Positions 53,222 through 62,634 are shown, numbered from the stretch's first letter. The stretch is DNA of 64,000 nucleotides from Gracilimonas sp031581265 (GCF_031581265.1 NZ_JAVLBQ010000013.1:1-64000), one strand, 5' to 3'. A program made the numbers and translations. The notes: generated by a model not told the origin, from the letters alone.

Positions 53222-53896
53222 ATGGCACATACACTTAAAATATTAGATATAGAAAAGGTAACTCATGACGTCAAAAAATTTACTTTTGAAAAACCGAAAG
53301 GCTATGAATTTGAACCCGGTCAAGCTACAGAAGTAGCCATTGATAAAGATGGCTGGAGAGGTAAAAAGCGTCCTTTCACCTTTACCTCATTAAATGAAGA
53401 CGAGCACTTAGAATTTGTGATCAAAATATATCCGGAACATGATGGGGTTACAGAGCAAATTGGAAAACTTGAAACAGGGGATTCATTTATAATCGACGAT
53501 GCCTGGGGCACTATTCAATATGACGGTGAGGGTGTTTTCTTGGCCGGTGGAGCGGGAGTAACTCCCTTTATTGCTATTCTCCGCGACCTTCATAAGAATG
53601 GAGAAATTGGCGATAATAAACTCATTTTCTCCAACAAAACCGAAAACGATATCATCCTGCAAGAAGAGTTTAGCAAAATATTAGGGGATAATTTTATCAA
53701 TGTTATAACCGATGAGAAACCGGACGGGAATCATATATTTTTGGATGGATTCATAGATAAAGAATTTTTGGAATCCCAGATTGATGACTTTAAACAGCCT
53801 TTCTATATATGCGGCCCACAGCCTTTTAATAATGCTATGATGAAGTATTTGAAAGAACTGGGTGCTAATCCTGACGCCTTGGTGTTTGAGGAATAA
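53222..53896 (+). CDS. FAD/NAD(P)-binding ferredoxin-reductase-like protein
   Basis: About 224 residues from the ATG at 53222 (MAHTLKILDIEK), chosen because AAAGGA sits 8 nt upstream; a longer frame has no ribosome site. It has a ferredoxin-NADP reductase fold: an FAD-binding barrel with KRPFTFTS (the RxYS-type motif) and an NAD(P) domain with FLAGGAGVTPFIAILRD and FYICGPQPF. No iron-sulfur domain is attached, so it needs a separate electron partner, perhaps a flavodoxin or ferredoxin. It is in the same direction as the upstream kinase gene, 76 bp away. Confidence 0.87.
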   Translation: MAHTLKILDIEKVTHDVKKFTFEKPKGYEFEPGQATEVAIDKDGWRGKKRPFTFTSLNEDEHLEFVIKIYPEHDGVTEQIGKLETGDSFIIDDAWGTIQYDGEGVFLAGGAGVTPFIAILRDLHKNGEIGDNKLIFSNKTENDIILQEEFSKILGDNFINVITDEKPDGNHIFLDGFIDKEFLESQIDDFKQPFYICGPQPFNNAMMKYLKELGANPDALVFEE

Positions 53897-54059
53897 TTCA
53901 ATCTTGAATGAGATTACCCAATACTTTCGAACACATTTATCATTTAGTGTAAAATTTTTCAATCTTTTTTGTTATAAATATTAGTTAATAAATTACATGC
54001 GTATAAGTTCAAAAGGGTGACGATTTCCTATGTTTTCTGTATGTTCATTCAAAAATTAA

Positions 54060-54983
54060 ATGGCACACGGCACTCATAATGCGGTCCCCGATCCGCGAAA
54101 CGAAAACATATTAGTTTACATCAACGGAGAGCTTCATCCCCGGAATGAGGCCAAAATATCTGTTTTTGACAGTGGCTACTTAGTAGGTGATGGTGTTTGG
54201 GAAGGACTTCGGTTACACAAAGGTGTATTAGTTTTTTTAGATGATCACCTTGATCGATTGTTTCAGGGCGCCAAAACAGTAGGTATGGAATTAGGTATGA
54301 GCCGTGCTGAGATAACACAAGCTATTAGAGAAACACTGGAGGCTAATGATATGAAAGATGGAGTTCACGTGCGGGTGATGTTTACCCGTGGCATCAAAAA
54401 AACTCCTTCCCAAGATCCGAGGTTAACCATTTCAGATCCAAATCTTGTAATTATTGCTGAGCATAAAAAAGCCGATCCCAAAAGCAAAAATCGTGGTGTA
54501 ACTCTGTTTACAAGTACTATTCGTCGAGGCTCACCTGATTATTTGGATCCCCGCTTAAATTGTCACAGTAAAATTCACGAAGTGCAGGCGTTAATTCAGG
54601 CTATAGAAGCAGGAGCCGACGAGGCATTAATGTTGGATGTAAATGGATTTGTGTCAACCTGTAATGCTACGAACTTTTTTATGGTTAAAGATGGTGAAGT
54701 GTGGACTTCTACCGGTCAATATTGCATGAACGGGATAACACGCGGAAAAGTGATAGAAATTTGTAAAAAATCTGGGATTCCCTGTCACCAGAAAAATTTT
54801 TCTTTGTTTGATGTATATGGAGCAGATGAAGCATTTGTAACCGGTAGTTTTGGAGGTTTAACACCGGTAACTGAAATTGATGGAAAAATTATTTCAGATT
54901 CAGTTCCCGGAACCATGGTAAAACGCCTGCATCAACTCTATGAAAACGAAATTAAAGAAGCGATACGAAAAGGAAAAGTATAA
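54060..54983 (+). CDS. Class IV aminotransferase (BCAT/D-amino acid transaminase-like)
   Basis: A 307-residue PLP enzyme of fold type IV. FDSGYLVGDGVWEGLRLHKG is the N-terminal signature, the PLP lysine is Lys171 in LNCHSKIHEVQA, and EALMLDVNGFVSTCNATNFF contains the cofactor-phosphate segment. It differs from the ilvE at 42515, so the cell has two class IV enzymes. Substrate specificity is not clear from sequence; D-amino acid, branched-chain or aminodeoxychorismate-type activities are all possible. The sulfotransferase-like gene follows 71 bp downstream on the same strand. Confidence 0.88.
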   Translation: MAHGTHNAVPDPRNENILVYINGELHPRNEAKISVFDSGYLVGDGVWEGLRLHKGVLVFLDDHLDRLFQGAKTVGMELGMSRAEITQAIRETLEANDMKDGVHVRVMFTRGIKKTPSQDPRLTISDPNLVIIAEHKKADPKSKNRGVTLFTSTIRRGSPDYLDPRLNCHSKIHEVQALIQAIEAGADEALMLDVNGFVSTCNATNFFMVKDGEVWTSTGQYCMNGITRGKVIEICKKSGIPCHQKNFSLFDVYGADEAFVTGSFGGLTPVTEIDGKIISDSVPGTMVKRLHQLYENEIKEAIRKGKV

Positions 54984-55054
54984 CAGTAAAATTTGAACGT
55001 AAAATTTGGGTGTATTTTTAACCCGATTTATAACAAAAAGTAAATACGACCTAT

Positions 55055-55783
55055 ATGTTAAAAACTAAACGAATTTGCTTATGGAGCGGCCCCCGCAATA
55101 TCTCTACAGCGTTGATGTATTCCTTCGCTCAAAGAGATGATACTACAGTGGTGGATGAACCCCTTTACGCCCATTACCTGTCCTCAACGGATGCCAAAGG
55201 CTATCATCCGGGAGCTGATGAAGTATTGGCCAGCCAAGAAAATGACGGCCAAAAAGTTATTGAAGAAGTGATACTGGGTGATTACGATACGCCCATAGCT
55301 TTTTTTAAGAATATGACGCATCATCTGGTGAATTTGGATCTTAGTTTTATGGAAGATACCATCAACGTGATTCTAACTCGTCCGCCAAAAGACATGCTAC
55401 CCTCTTATGCCAAGCAGGTCAAAAATCCTACTATGAGAGATGTGGGGTATGAAAAGCACCTCGAAATAGTGAAATACTTAAAATCTATTGACAGGAAGCC
55501 GGTGATTGTGGACTCAAAAGATATTCTTCAATACCCACAATCTCGGTTAAGGGAGTTATGTGGTACTTTAGGAATCCCATTTGATGAGTCTATGCTTAAG
55601 TGGCCTGCCGGTTCCAGGAAAGAAGATGGGGTGTGGGCCAAATATTGGTACCATAATGTACATCGCTCAACAGGATTCAGAGCCTATCAACCTAAAAAAG
55701 AACCTTTCCCTGAAGAGTTGGAAGATCTTCTGGAAGAGTGCCAGGAAGCATATGATGAGTTATTGAGCTACGCAGGCGATTGA
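55055..55783 (+). CDS. Sulfotransferase-like P-loop protein
   Basis: A 242-residue protein of the sulfotransferase-like P-loop superfamily. The N-terminal RICLWSGPRNISTALMYSFA is the cofactor-loop motif, and VILTRPPKDMLPSYAKQVK matches the 3'-phosphate binding region. VIVDSKDILQYPQSRLRELC is the later conserved helix. The substrate is unknown, and it is uncertain whether the protein really transfers sulfate. It follows the class IV aminotransferase; in some plant proteins these two domains are reported in one chain, which would support a shared pathway. Confidence 0.75.
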   Translation: MLKTKRICLWSGPRNISTALMYSFAQRDDTTVVDEPLYAHYLSSTDAKGYHPGADEVLASQENDGQKVIEEVILGDYDTPIAFFKNMTHHLVNLDLSFMEDTINVILTRPPKDMLPSYAKQVKNPTMRDVGYEKHLEIVKYLKSIDRKPVIVDSKDILQYPQSRLRELCGTLGIPFDESMLKWPAGSRKEDGVWAKYWYHNVHRSTGFRAYQPKKEPFPEELEDLLEECQEAYDELLSYAGD

Positions 55784-55813
55784 TATCCTGCGAGCTCAAA
55801 ATATGTGTAATCC

Positions 55814-57088
55814 TTAAAGTATGATCGTTTGGCTGCGCTTAGGTCCGGTTGAAATAACCGTAAACTTGACGCCAAGGTATTCCTCAATGAAGCGAATATA
55901 AGACTGGGCGGTTGAAGGAAGTTTATTCCAGTCGGTAAGCCCTTCGATGGAATTTTTCCATCCGGGCAGAGTAGTATAAATGGGTTCTATATTTTCAACC
56001 TCTTCCAGACTTAGAGGGAATACATCCGTTTCTTCACCATTAATTTTATAGGATGTACACACTTTAATTTCCTCAAAGCCATCCATTACATCCATCTTGG
56101 TGAGCGTCATTTCGTTCATTCCGTTAAGCTGAACTACGTATTTAAGAGCTACCAAGTCTAACCAGCCACATCGTCTTGGCCGTCCGGTAGTAGCACCAAA
56201 TTCAGCTCCTTTCTTTCGAAGTTCTTCTCCGGTTTCACCCAGTAACTCTGTTGGGAAAGGTCCGTTGCCAACTCTTGTACAATAGGCTTTCGTGATACCC
56301 ATGATGTTTGTAAGAGCAGAAGGGGGAATCCCGGAACCCGTACAAGCACCTCCTGAAGTAGGGGAAGAGGAAGTGACATAGGGATAGGTGCCGTGATCTA
56401 CATCCAATAACGTGCCTTGTGCCCCTTCAAGTAAAATAGGTTTTTCATCTTTAATTGCATTATGAAGCAGTGCAGTGGTGTTACAGATATAGGGCTTCAG
56501 GGTTTCAATAGAATCTCTGAGTTCTTCAATCAGATCATCGGTATCTAATGTCGGCTCTTTATAAAGATTTTCGAGGGCAAAATTGATGTCCTTTAGATTT
56601 TGATCAATTTTATTGCGGAGAATGTCTTCATCCAACAGATCAACCATGCGAATTCCCACACGAGATACTTTACTTACGTAAGCCGGACCAATTCCACGTC
56701 CCGTGGTTCCAATTGCATCACCGCCCCGTCGTTTTTCTTTGAGCTGATCTAATAGTTTATGATAGGGAAGGATAACATGTGCGGTTTGGCTTATAAAGAA
56801 ACGGCCTTTTAGGTTGAACCCCATTTCTTCAACTCCCTTGATTTCCTCAACCAAGGCGATGGGGTCAATAACTACTCCGTTCCCGATGACACAGTCTGCA
56901 TTTCCATTGAAAATTCCTGAAGGAATTAAATGAAGGACTACTTTCTTATCGTCAAATTTAAGGGTGTGTCCGGCATTGGCTCCTCCCTGGAACCGTACTA
57001 CATAATCAGCCTTATCGCTGAGCAGGTCAACGATCTTGCCTTTACCTTCATCACCCCATTGTGCTCCAATTACAACTCTTGTACTCAT
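55814..57088 (-). CDS. purA: Adenylosuccinate synthase
   Basis: A 424-residue cytoplasmic GTP-dependent enzyme joining IMP and aspartate in AMP synthesis. Motifs are intact: IGAQWGDEGKGKIVDLL at the N-terminus, FQGGANAGHTL, GTTGRGIGPAYVSKVSR, and GATTGRPRRCGWLDL. Length is normal. A short hairpin terminator lies between it and the upstream STAS gene, so it probably has its own promoter despite the shared direction. It converges with the sulfotransferase-like gene. Confidence 0.97.
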   Translation of the reverse strand: MSTRVVIGAQWGDEGKGKIVDLLSDKADYVVRFQGGANAGHTLKFDDKKVVLHLIPSGIFNGNADCVIGNGVVIDPIALVEEIKGVEEMGFNLKGRFFISQTAHVILPYHKLLDQLKEKRRGGDAIGTTGRGIGPAYVSKVSRVGIRMVDLLDEDILRNKIDQNLKDINFALENLYKEPTLDTDDLIEELRDSIETLKPYICNTTALLHNAIKDEKPILLEGAQGTLLDVDHGTYPYVTSSSPTSGGACTGSGIPPSALTNIMGITKAYCTRVGNGPFPTELLGETGEELRKKGAEFGATTGRPRRCGWLDLVALKYVVQLNGMNEMTLTKMDVMDGFEEIKVCTSYKINGEETDVFPLSLEEVENIEPIYTTLPGWKNSIEGLTDWNKLPSTAQSYIRFIEEYLGVKFTVISTGPKRSQTIIL

Positions 57089-57099
57089 AATATGCTCAA

Positions 57100-57124
57100 T
57101 AAAAAAGGGGTGCAGAACACCCCT
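57100..57124 (-). terminator. Rho-independent terminator between the STAS gene and purA
   Basis: On the minus strand AGGGGTG, a 5-nt loop and CACCCCT form a perfect 7-bp stem followed by TTTTTT. It lies between the STAS stop (57151) and the purA start (57088). Confidence 0.8.
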
Positions 57125-57150
57125 CTGTGTTTAATTAACTTTTTAGGAAA

Positions 57151-57492
57151 TTAGTCTTCGTATGATTTTGCGGCTTCTTCCACTGATTTAAAGTGCTTAA
57201 AGACCGTAATCAATTTTGTGACTATTAGCAGACTTTCGATTTTATCGGTAGCATTGGCAATTCTAAGATCGCCCCCTGCTTTACGCATGGTAGTTAATCC
57301 TCCGATAAGCATACCAAGTCCTGAAGAATTCATGAATTTTACTTTACCGAGATCAACCACAACGTTGGTTTTGCCGGCTTCAATAAGTTCATGAAGTTTT
57401 TCGTTTAGGCTAACCGCATCAGGGCCACCCATAACGTTTCCCTTAAATTCGATGACAACGCTATTGTAGCGTTCTGATGTATTAAAGCTCAT
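57151..57492 (-). CDS. STAS-domain anti-sigma factor antagonist-like protein
   Basis: A 113-residue single STAS domain. The phosphorylatable serine region is KVKFMNSSGLGMLIGGL, as in SpoIIAA/RsbV-type proteins, which switch on when the serine is dephosphorylated. It would normally partner a serine kinase of the RsbW type, but none is visible in the window. It lies 19 bp after secF on the same strand, and a terminator follows, so it is probably co-transcribed with secDF. The link between the two is unknown. Confidence 0.9.
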   Translation of the reverse strand: MSFNTSERYNSVVIEFKGNVMGGPDAVSLNEKLHELIEAGKTNVVVDLGKVKFMNSSGLGMLIGGLTTMRKAGGDLRIANATDKIESLLIVTKLITVFKHFKSVEEAAKSYED

Positions 57493-57511
57493 AAATTTCC
57501 TGTTATTTAAA

Positions 57512-58423
57512 TTATGATTTTTTGGTACGCTCTTCGAGTTCGACTACTAATGCGCTGGCTACAAACAGTGAACTGTAAGTACCCAATACTACTCCGATCA
57601 AGAGGGCAAAGGAAAATCCTTTTAAAACCTCTCCGCCGAAAATAAACAGCACGGTTACCACAAACAAGGTAGTTACAGAAGTAATTACCGTGCGGCTCAA
57701 AGTATCATTCAAACTTTTATTTACCATAGGAATGAATTCCATTCCTTTGTGTACGTTTGAGTTTTCACGGATACGGTCAAATACTACCACCGTATCATTC
57801 AACGAATAACCTACAATGGTCAAAAAGGCAGCAATAATAGCCTGATCAATTTGTAAGCTGAAGTCGACTAAATCAGACATTATAGTAAAAATACCCAGTA
57901 CAATTACCACATCATGAATCAATGCTGCAACCGCACCGGCCGAATAGGTCCAATTACGAAACCTGATTAAGATATAGATGAAGATGATTACGATGGCATA
58001 AATAACAGCCTGTAACGCTCCCCATTTTAAGTCTTCAGCGAATCGGGGACCTACAACATCAGTTTTAATAACGGTGAAGGGGTTGTCCGGATATAGTTCG
58101 GATATGTTTGAAGTCACTATATTCTGAACAACAGCTATCTCTTGTTCATTGTCGGTACGAATAAGCACTTCACTGTCTGAACCGAAAAGTTTGATTTCAG
58201 GAGCAGCTCCCAGAGGTTCGGCAAGTGCAGATCGCATGTCAACAACGTTTACGGGATCTTCAAAATCAAGAACGTATTCTTTACCGCCCTTGAAATCAAT
58301 TCCGTATTGCAGTCCTTTAGTTAAAATTGCCCCAAGTGAGGCAATAAAAAGAACAGCAGAAAGGATATAAGCCATTTTCTGTGTTCCTGTAAAATTGAAA
58401 TTTGGTGTTTCAAACCATCTCAT
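57512..58423 (-). CDS. secF: Protein translocase subunit SecF
   Basis: A 303-residue inner-membrane protein that uses the proton gradient to help pull secreted proteins through the Sec channel. It has six helices, with GIDFKGGKEYVLDFE after TM1 and the RND-like core GYSLNDTVVVFDRIREN containing the conserved Asp and Arg. Its start lies 38 bp after secD. Separate secD and secF is notable, since Bacteroides and Flavobacteria usually fuse them. Confidence 0.96.
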   Translation of the reverse strand: MRWFETPNFNFTGTQKMAYILSAVLFIASLGAILTKGLQYGIDFKGGKEYVLDFEDPVNVVDMRSALAEPLGAAPEIKLFGSDSEVLIRTDNEQEIAVVQNIVTSNISELYPDNPFTVIKTDVVGPRFAEDLKWGALQAVIYAIVIIFIYILIRFRNWTYSAGAVAALIHDVVIVLGIFTIMSDLVDFSLQIDQAIIAAFLTIVGYSLNDTVVVFDRIRENSNVHKGMEFIPMVNKSLNDTLSRTVITSVTTLFVVTVLFIFGGEVLKGFSFALLIGVVLGTYSSLFVASALVVELEERTKKS

Positions 58424-58461
58424 AATATTGTTCCTTTTGTCGTTTTAAATTCTTTTGTGGA

Positions 58462-60279
58462 TTAACCGAAGCTTACAACTTTTTGCTTGGCTTGGGTTAG
58501 ATAATCAACCACTACACGGGTGATTACAATAGCACTAAATAATGACGCTACAATACCTGCCATCAGGGTAACAGCAAAACCTTTGATAGGTCCAACTCCA
58601 AAACTGAAGAGGATAATAGCTACAAAGAAGGTGGTTACGTTAGCATCCACAATGGCACTCATGGCGTTTGCATACCCTGCCTCAATAGCTGCTTTAAGGG
58701 TTTTTCCGGTTCGCTGTTCCTCACGTATTCGGTCAAATATCAGTACGTTGGCATCTACCGCCATACCGATGGTTAATACAATACCTGCAATACCGGGGAG
58801 GGTAAGTGTGGCTTTGAAAGCTGCCAAAATTCCCAGTATAAAAATGATATTAAGCAACAGCGCCAGATCAGCTATTCCACCACCGGTACGGTAGTAGATA
58901 ATCATGAAGATTGCTACAACTCCCAATCCAAAGAGAATGGAATTTAGACCGGCACGGATCGATTCAGCCCCCAAAGTAGCTCCAACTGTACGCTCTTCCA
59001 TAATTTCAAGCGGAGCAGGTAAAGCACCTGATAGCAGAATATTCACCAAATCTTCTGCTTCCTGAACACCATCTAAACCGGTAATGGAAGACCGACCATT
59101 TGAGATTTTGGTCTGAACATTAGGATAAGAGAATACATATCCATCCAAGACAATGGCTACAGGTTTACCAATATTCGCACCGGTAATTCGTCCCCATTTT
59201 CGCGCACCGTCACTATTCATGCTCATAGATACTTCAGGCACGTTGGTAGCAGGATCAAATTGCACCGTTGCGTTCTCAATAACATCGCCGGTTAGTTCAA
59301 TTTGAGTTCTAACCCCAATCAGCTGATATAAATCCTGTCCGGCTTGTCCGGCCAATGGATTCGCACTCCACATTACAGTAGTATTTCGGGGCATCATACG
59401 TTGGATGTCCTCATTTCTAAGGAGGTCCATTACACGAGCAGTGTCTTCAGCGGTAGCATATCCAAATAGGTACTGTCTTTGGGCCGGTACCAGAACTTCT
59501 TCTAAGGGGTTGAATTGGTTGGTTACCGCAGCTGTGTCTGAGGTATCAGCTTCTTGTTCAAAACTGTTGTAATACTCATACACCTGTTCGGTGAAGTTGC
59601 TGAACTCCTGTGCGTCAGCTGCAAGTCTGAATTCAAGACGTGCGGTTCCTTTAAGAAGGTTCCGTACACGCTCTTTGTCCTCTACACCGGGAAGCTCAAC
59701 GACAATACGGTTGTTTCCTTGCTTTACAATTGAAGGTTCCGTTACACCGTAGCGGTCAACACGAGTTCGAATAATTTCGATGGCACGCTCTAAGGCTGAG
59801 TCCCGCTGTGTCTTAAGGAAAGTTGCAATTTCCTCATTTGTAGAACGGCGGGTAATGTCCATTGCATCGTTTCTGTAATAGCGACTGAGACGCGCATCAG
59901 GATCACGTGATTCGAATTCGGCTACCATTTCATCAATAAAATCGGTGCCTTCTTCGATAGAACGTTCTCTTGCGGTATCAATTACATCTTCCAGTAATTG
60001 ATCGGCATTTTCACCGGCTAATTCAAGAATTAGCTGAGGAACACCAACTTCCAGAGTTACGTGCATACCGCCCTGAAGGTCAAGACCAAGTGAAAGAATG
60101 TCATCTCTCAGATCTTCGAGCTTTTCCTGGTTTTCTTCTTCATACTGAGCAGCTTCAGAAGCACTAAGGTCTTCGATATAGTTTTGCTCCAGGTTCCATA
60201 CTATTGTTGGGTAAAGGTAATAGATTGTAAGTGCCAAAAAGGCCACAATCGTACCAATTTTAAATCCGTTTCCTTGCAT
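58462..60279 (-). CDS. secD: Protein translocase subunit SecD
   Basis: A 605-residue partner of SecF. It has TM1 at the N-terminus, then GLDLQGGMHVTLEVGV and a large periplasmic domain (P1) with VDRYGVTEPSIVKQGNNRIVVELPGV. The six-helix core includes TIGMAVDANVLIFDRIREE. Length is normal for SecD proteins. It lies directly upstream of secF, and a 129-bp gap separates it from an exported protein gene further upstream. Confidence 0.96.
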   Translation of the reverse strand: MQGNGFKIGTIVAFLALTIYYLYPTIVWNLEQNYIEDLSASEAAQYEEENQEKLEDLRDDILSLGLDLQGGMHVTLEVGVPQLILELAGENADQLLEDVIDTARERSIEEGTDFIDEMVAEFESRDPDARLSRYYRNDAMDITRRSTNEEIATFLKTQRDSALERAIEIIRTRVDRYGVTEPSIVKQGNNRIVVELPGVEDKERVRNLLKGTARLEFRLAADAQEFSNFTEQVYEYYNSFEQEADTSDTAAVTNQFNPLEEVLVPAQRQYLFGYATAEDTARVMDLLRNEDIQRMMPRNTTVMWSANPLAGQAGQDLYQLIGVRTQIELTGDVIENATVQFDPATNVPEVSMSMNSDGARKWGRITGANIGKPVAIVLDGYVFSYPNVQTKISNGRSSITGLDGVQEAEDLVNILLSGALPAPLEIMEERTVGATLGAESIRAGLNSILFGLGVVAIFMIIYYRTGGGIADLALLLNIIFILGILAAFKATLTLPGIAGIVLTIGMAVDANVLIFDRIREEQRTGKTLKAAIEAGYANAMSAIVDANVTTFFVAIILFSFGVGPIKGFAVTLMAGIVASLFSAIVITRVVVDYLTQAKQKVVSFG

Positions 60280-60408
60280 AATTATGTTATTTAGTGTTTT
60301 AAAAAAGAGTTGAAGTAAAATTTAGAACAGCAGATTACAATAGCCGCTTCAAACTTTACTGTTTAATTAAATAGAAATAGAAAATGATAGGGGATAGGAA
60401 AGTGTAAT

Positions 60409-60963
60409 CTAAGGGGCATTAATAGCTATGCCACTTTTAAGAGGAGATGCAGATTCATTGAAAAGATAAATTGAAGACTGCTGGAAAGAGTTATTGGCAG
60501 AAGTCAGGAATAGATTACTATGTTGACCGATAAACTTTCCACCAAACGAAAAACCATCCAAAGGTAATATAGAATGGGGATTGGCTTGTTTGACAATAAC
60601 CGCTTTCCCCATACCAGAGGAAGAATTCTGATAATCCTCCCACTCTTTTAAAAGTAATTTAAAAACATCATTCTCGTCTTGTGACTGCTCACTCAAAGGA
60701 AGTTCAAAGTTCTCAGCATGTGCCTTTACGAGTGTTGAAGCTTCACGAATAACAGATTCAATTTCGCTTTTGGATGTAACTAATTGTTGAATCTGATCAG
60801 CTATCTCGCCGTTAGAATTTGCTTTGAGATTAGACTGCAGCCAAGAAGCAAAGGCATCATGGTCCGAATGGGCATTCGTTGGTTTCAAGAAATAGAAAAC
60901 CATCCCAATCAGCAGAAAACCGATGTTGAAAGACTGAATTATATGTGTTCGGAAGAATTTCAT
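60409..60963 (-). CDS. Hypothetical membrane-anchored or exported protein
   Basis: A 184-residue protein that I do not recognise. The N-terminus has a hydrophobic segment (about 13-27, IGFLLIGMVFYFL) that could be a signal or anchor. The middle (about 50-115) is helical and polar, and the C-terminal 70 residues are Ser/Asn/Gly-rich with short strands. It lies upstream of secD on the same strand. No cysteine, catalytic motif or repeat is evident. Confidence 0.6.
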   Translation of the reverse strand: MKFFRTHIIQSFNIGFLLIGMVFYFLKPTNAHSDHDAFASWLQSNLKANSNGEIADQIQQLVTSKSEIESVIREASTLVKAHAENFELPLSEQSQDENDVFKLLLKEWEDYQNSSSGMGKAVIVKQANPHSILPLDGFSFGGKFIGQHSNLFLTSANNSFQQSSIYLFNESASPLKSGIAINAP

Positions 60964-61104
60964 ACAGATTTAAAAGATAACCAAGAATTTCACAATTGTG
61001 AATTAAAATTTATGAATAAATATGCTCTAACCTGAACTTTGATTTAGAGTAGACAGGAAGTGCATTTTAATATTAAAGAAGTCTCAACAACCCTTATTAT
61101 AAGT

Positions 61105-61177
61105 GGCTACCAAGACTAATGTATTGCAATAAAAAGGTTTTTATATTAGTTGAGAGTGGTCAGATTAAATGGTAGCC
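61105..61177. repeat. Nested inverted repeat upstream of the LDH-like gene
   Basis: GGCTACCA (61105-61112) is inverted at TGGTAGCC (61170-61177), with ACTAAT/ATTAGT arms nested inside. It lies about 45 bp before the LDH-like start, in the divergent gap 60964-61221, where nothing else is visible. It could be a small palindromic element or an operator region. Confidence 0.4.
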
Positions 61178-61221
61178 AACCCAAAAATGAAATAGTATTT
61201 AGAAATTAAGTTCCACAGATT

Positions 61222-62145
61222 ATGAAAAACTCAATCGGCATTATCGGAATGGGCTGGGTCGGTGCCAGCGTGGCTATAAGTATTTTAAATCGAGGGATCT
61301 GCAAGAACCTATTGGTTAATGATATCAACAAAGACATTGCTGAAGGAGAGGCGATGGATTTAAATCACGGTTCTTCGTTTTACCCAAGTGCCAAGGTTCG
61401 TTCTGCTGAAATAAAAGAAATGACAGATTGTGATGCCATTGTGGTAACGGCCGGTAGGGGTGGAAGCGGGGATGAATCCAGACTCGATTTGCTGAATGAC
61501 AACATTAAAATTGCGAAGGACATATCGGAAAAACTGAAGGGTTTTGAAGGAATATTAGTGATCGTCTCAAATCCTGTGGATGTGCTCACCTATTATTATC
61601 AGAAATTCACCGGATTACCCAGAAACAAAGTCATAGGAACCGGGACCTTTTTGGATACAGCCCGATTACGTGATATGATAGCAGCCCGAATGGATATTGA
61701 TCCTAAAAGCATTCACGCCTACGTGGTGGGTGAACATGGGGACAGTGAAGTGGTACTTTGGTCCGGAGCCGATATCGGCGGAAAACCAATACGGGACTGG
61801 CCCAACTGGAAATCAGAATATGAGAGTGAAATTTCAGAAAATGTACGCAAAGCAGCCTATGAGATTATCAAAAGAAAAGGTGCTACCAATCATGCTATTG
61901 GATTGGTAACTGCGACTCTATTGAAGTGGATACTTCGGAATGAACGGCGTATTGTGACGGTATCTACAGTTCAGGAAGGTGCATTTGGGCTGAATGATGT
62001 GGCAATTTCACTCCCTTCCCTCGTTTCTTCTGAGGGCGTTGAAGAAATTATAGAGATTGAGATGAGTAAGGTAGAGAAGCAAAAATTTGACCAGTCTGCT
62101 GAGGTAATGAGGACCGCTATTGAAGAAGTCCGGGATTTAAATTGA
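61222..62145 (+). CDS. Lactate/malate dehydrogenase-family enzyme, unusual specificity loop
   Basis: A 307-residue NAD-dependent 2-hydroxyacid dehydrogenase. Features: GMGWVGASVA nucleotide loop, Asp34 after beta-2 (VNDIN) favouring NAD, LDTARLRD with the catalytic Asp, and GEHGDSEVVLWSGADIGG with the catalytic His. The GEHGDSEV...WS.A.IGG pattern is LDH-like. The specificity loop reads TAGRGGSGDESRLDL: Arg87 matches the essential arginine of LDH, but Gly81 replaces the Gln (LDH) or Arg (MDH) discriminator. Lactate activity is therefore uncertain. It is a single gene. Confidence 0.88.
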   Translation: MKNSIGIIGMGWVGASVAISILNRGICKNLLVNDINKDIAEGEAMDLNHGSSFYPSAKVRSAEIKEMTDCDAIVVTAGRGGSGDESRLDLLNDNIKIAKDISEKLKGFEGILVIVSNPVDVLTYYYQKFTGLPRNKVIGTGTFLDTARLRDMIAARMDIDPKSIHAYVVGEHGDSEVVLWSGADIGGKPIRDWPNWKSEYESEISENVRKAAYEIIKRKGATNHAIGLVTATLLKWILRNERRIVTVSTVQEGAFGLNDVAISLPSLVSSEGVEEIIEIEMSKVEKQKFDQSAEVMRTAIEEVRDLN

Positions 62146-62162
62146 ATGATTCCAAGTAAGTA

Positions 62163-62348
62163 TTAAGCAGAGACTAACTGGAGCCGTTCAAATTCCTCTT
62201 TCAAAAATCTACCGGTTTCAGAATCCACTATTTGAGCAACTTTTTCGGGAGTTCCCTGCGCAATGATTTTGCCACCGCCATTTTCAGTACCAAAGTCTAT
62301 GAATAAGTAAGTGGCATTATTAAGATTTAGACTATGTGTGATGAGCAT
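62163..62348 (-). pseudogene. Remnant of a UvrA C-terminus
   Basis: A 61-codon frame ending TGRFLKEEFERLQLVSA. It includes LITHSLNLNNATYLFIDFG, ENGGGKIIAQGTPEKVA and SETGRFLKEEF, which align with the UvrA tail: the H-loop (VIEHNLDVIK), IDLGPEGGxGGGxIVAxGTPEE and TGxYLK. UvrA is over 900 residues, so only the last fifteenth or so is left. Weak similarity may extend to about 62372, where a stop appears. It is too short to function; the intact uvrA would lie elsewhere. Confidence 0.75.
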
Positions 62349-62634
62349 TTTATTACACTGTAGATGTGTTAGTTATGGTAGAAAAGTTTAAATAATTAAC
62401 CAGAGTTGTCACGATATGAGTATGTGGCACATAAAAAAATAAATTAGGTCAATAATTTTTGTGCAATAAAGTACATAAGATGATATATCTTTTTTATTAT
62501 TTGTTTTTATTATTAATTAAGCAAGGTTATGACTTAACACTTCTAAAAATATACAAACACAGGATTTAATTTTGAGACATTAATTAAAAAATTGTGCCCT
62601 ATTAGAGGCTAATAAACCTATAAGCCTTGGTTTT
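62349..62634. other. AT-rich intergenic stretch upstream of the heptamer array
   Basis: About 290 bp, very AT-rich, with no open frame of note. It probably holds the promoter of the histidine kinase that begins at 62691. I see no clear hairpin, RNA gene or repeat copy. Confidence 0.35.
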
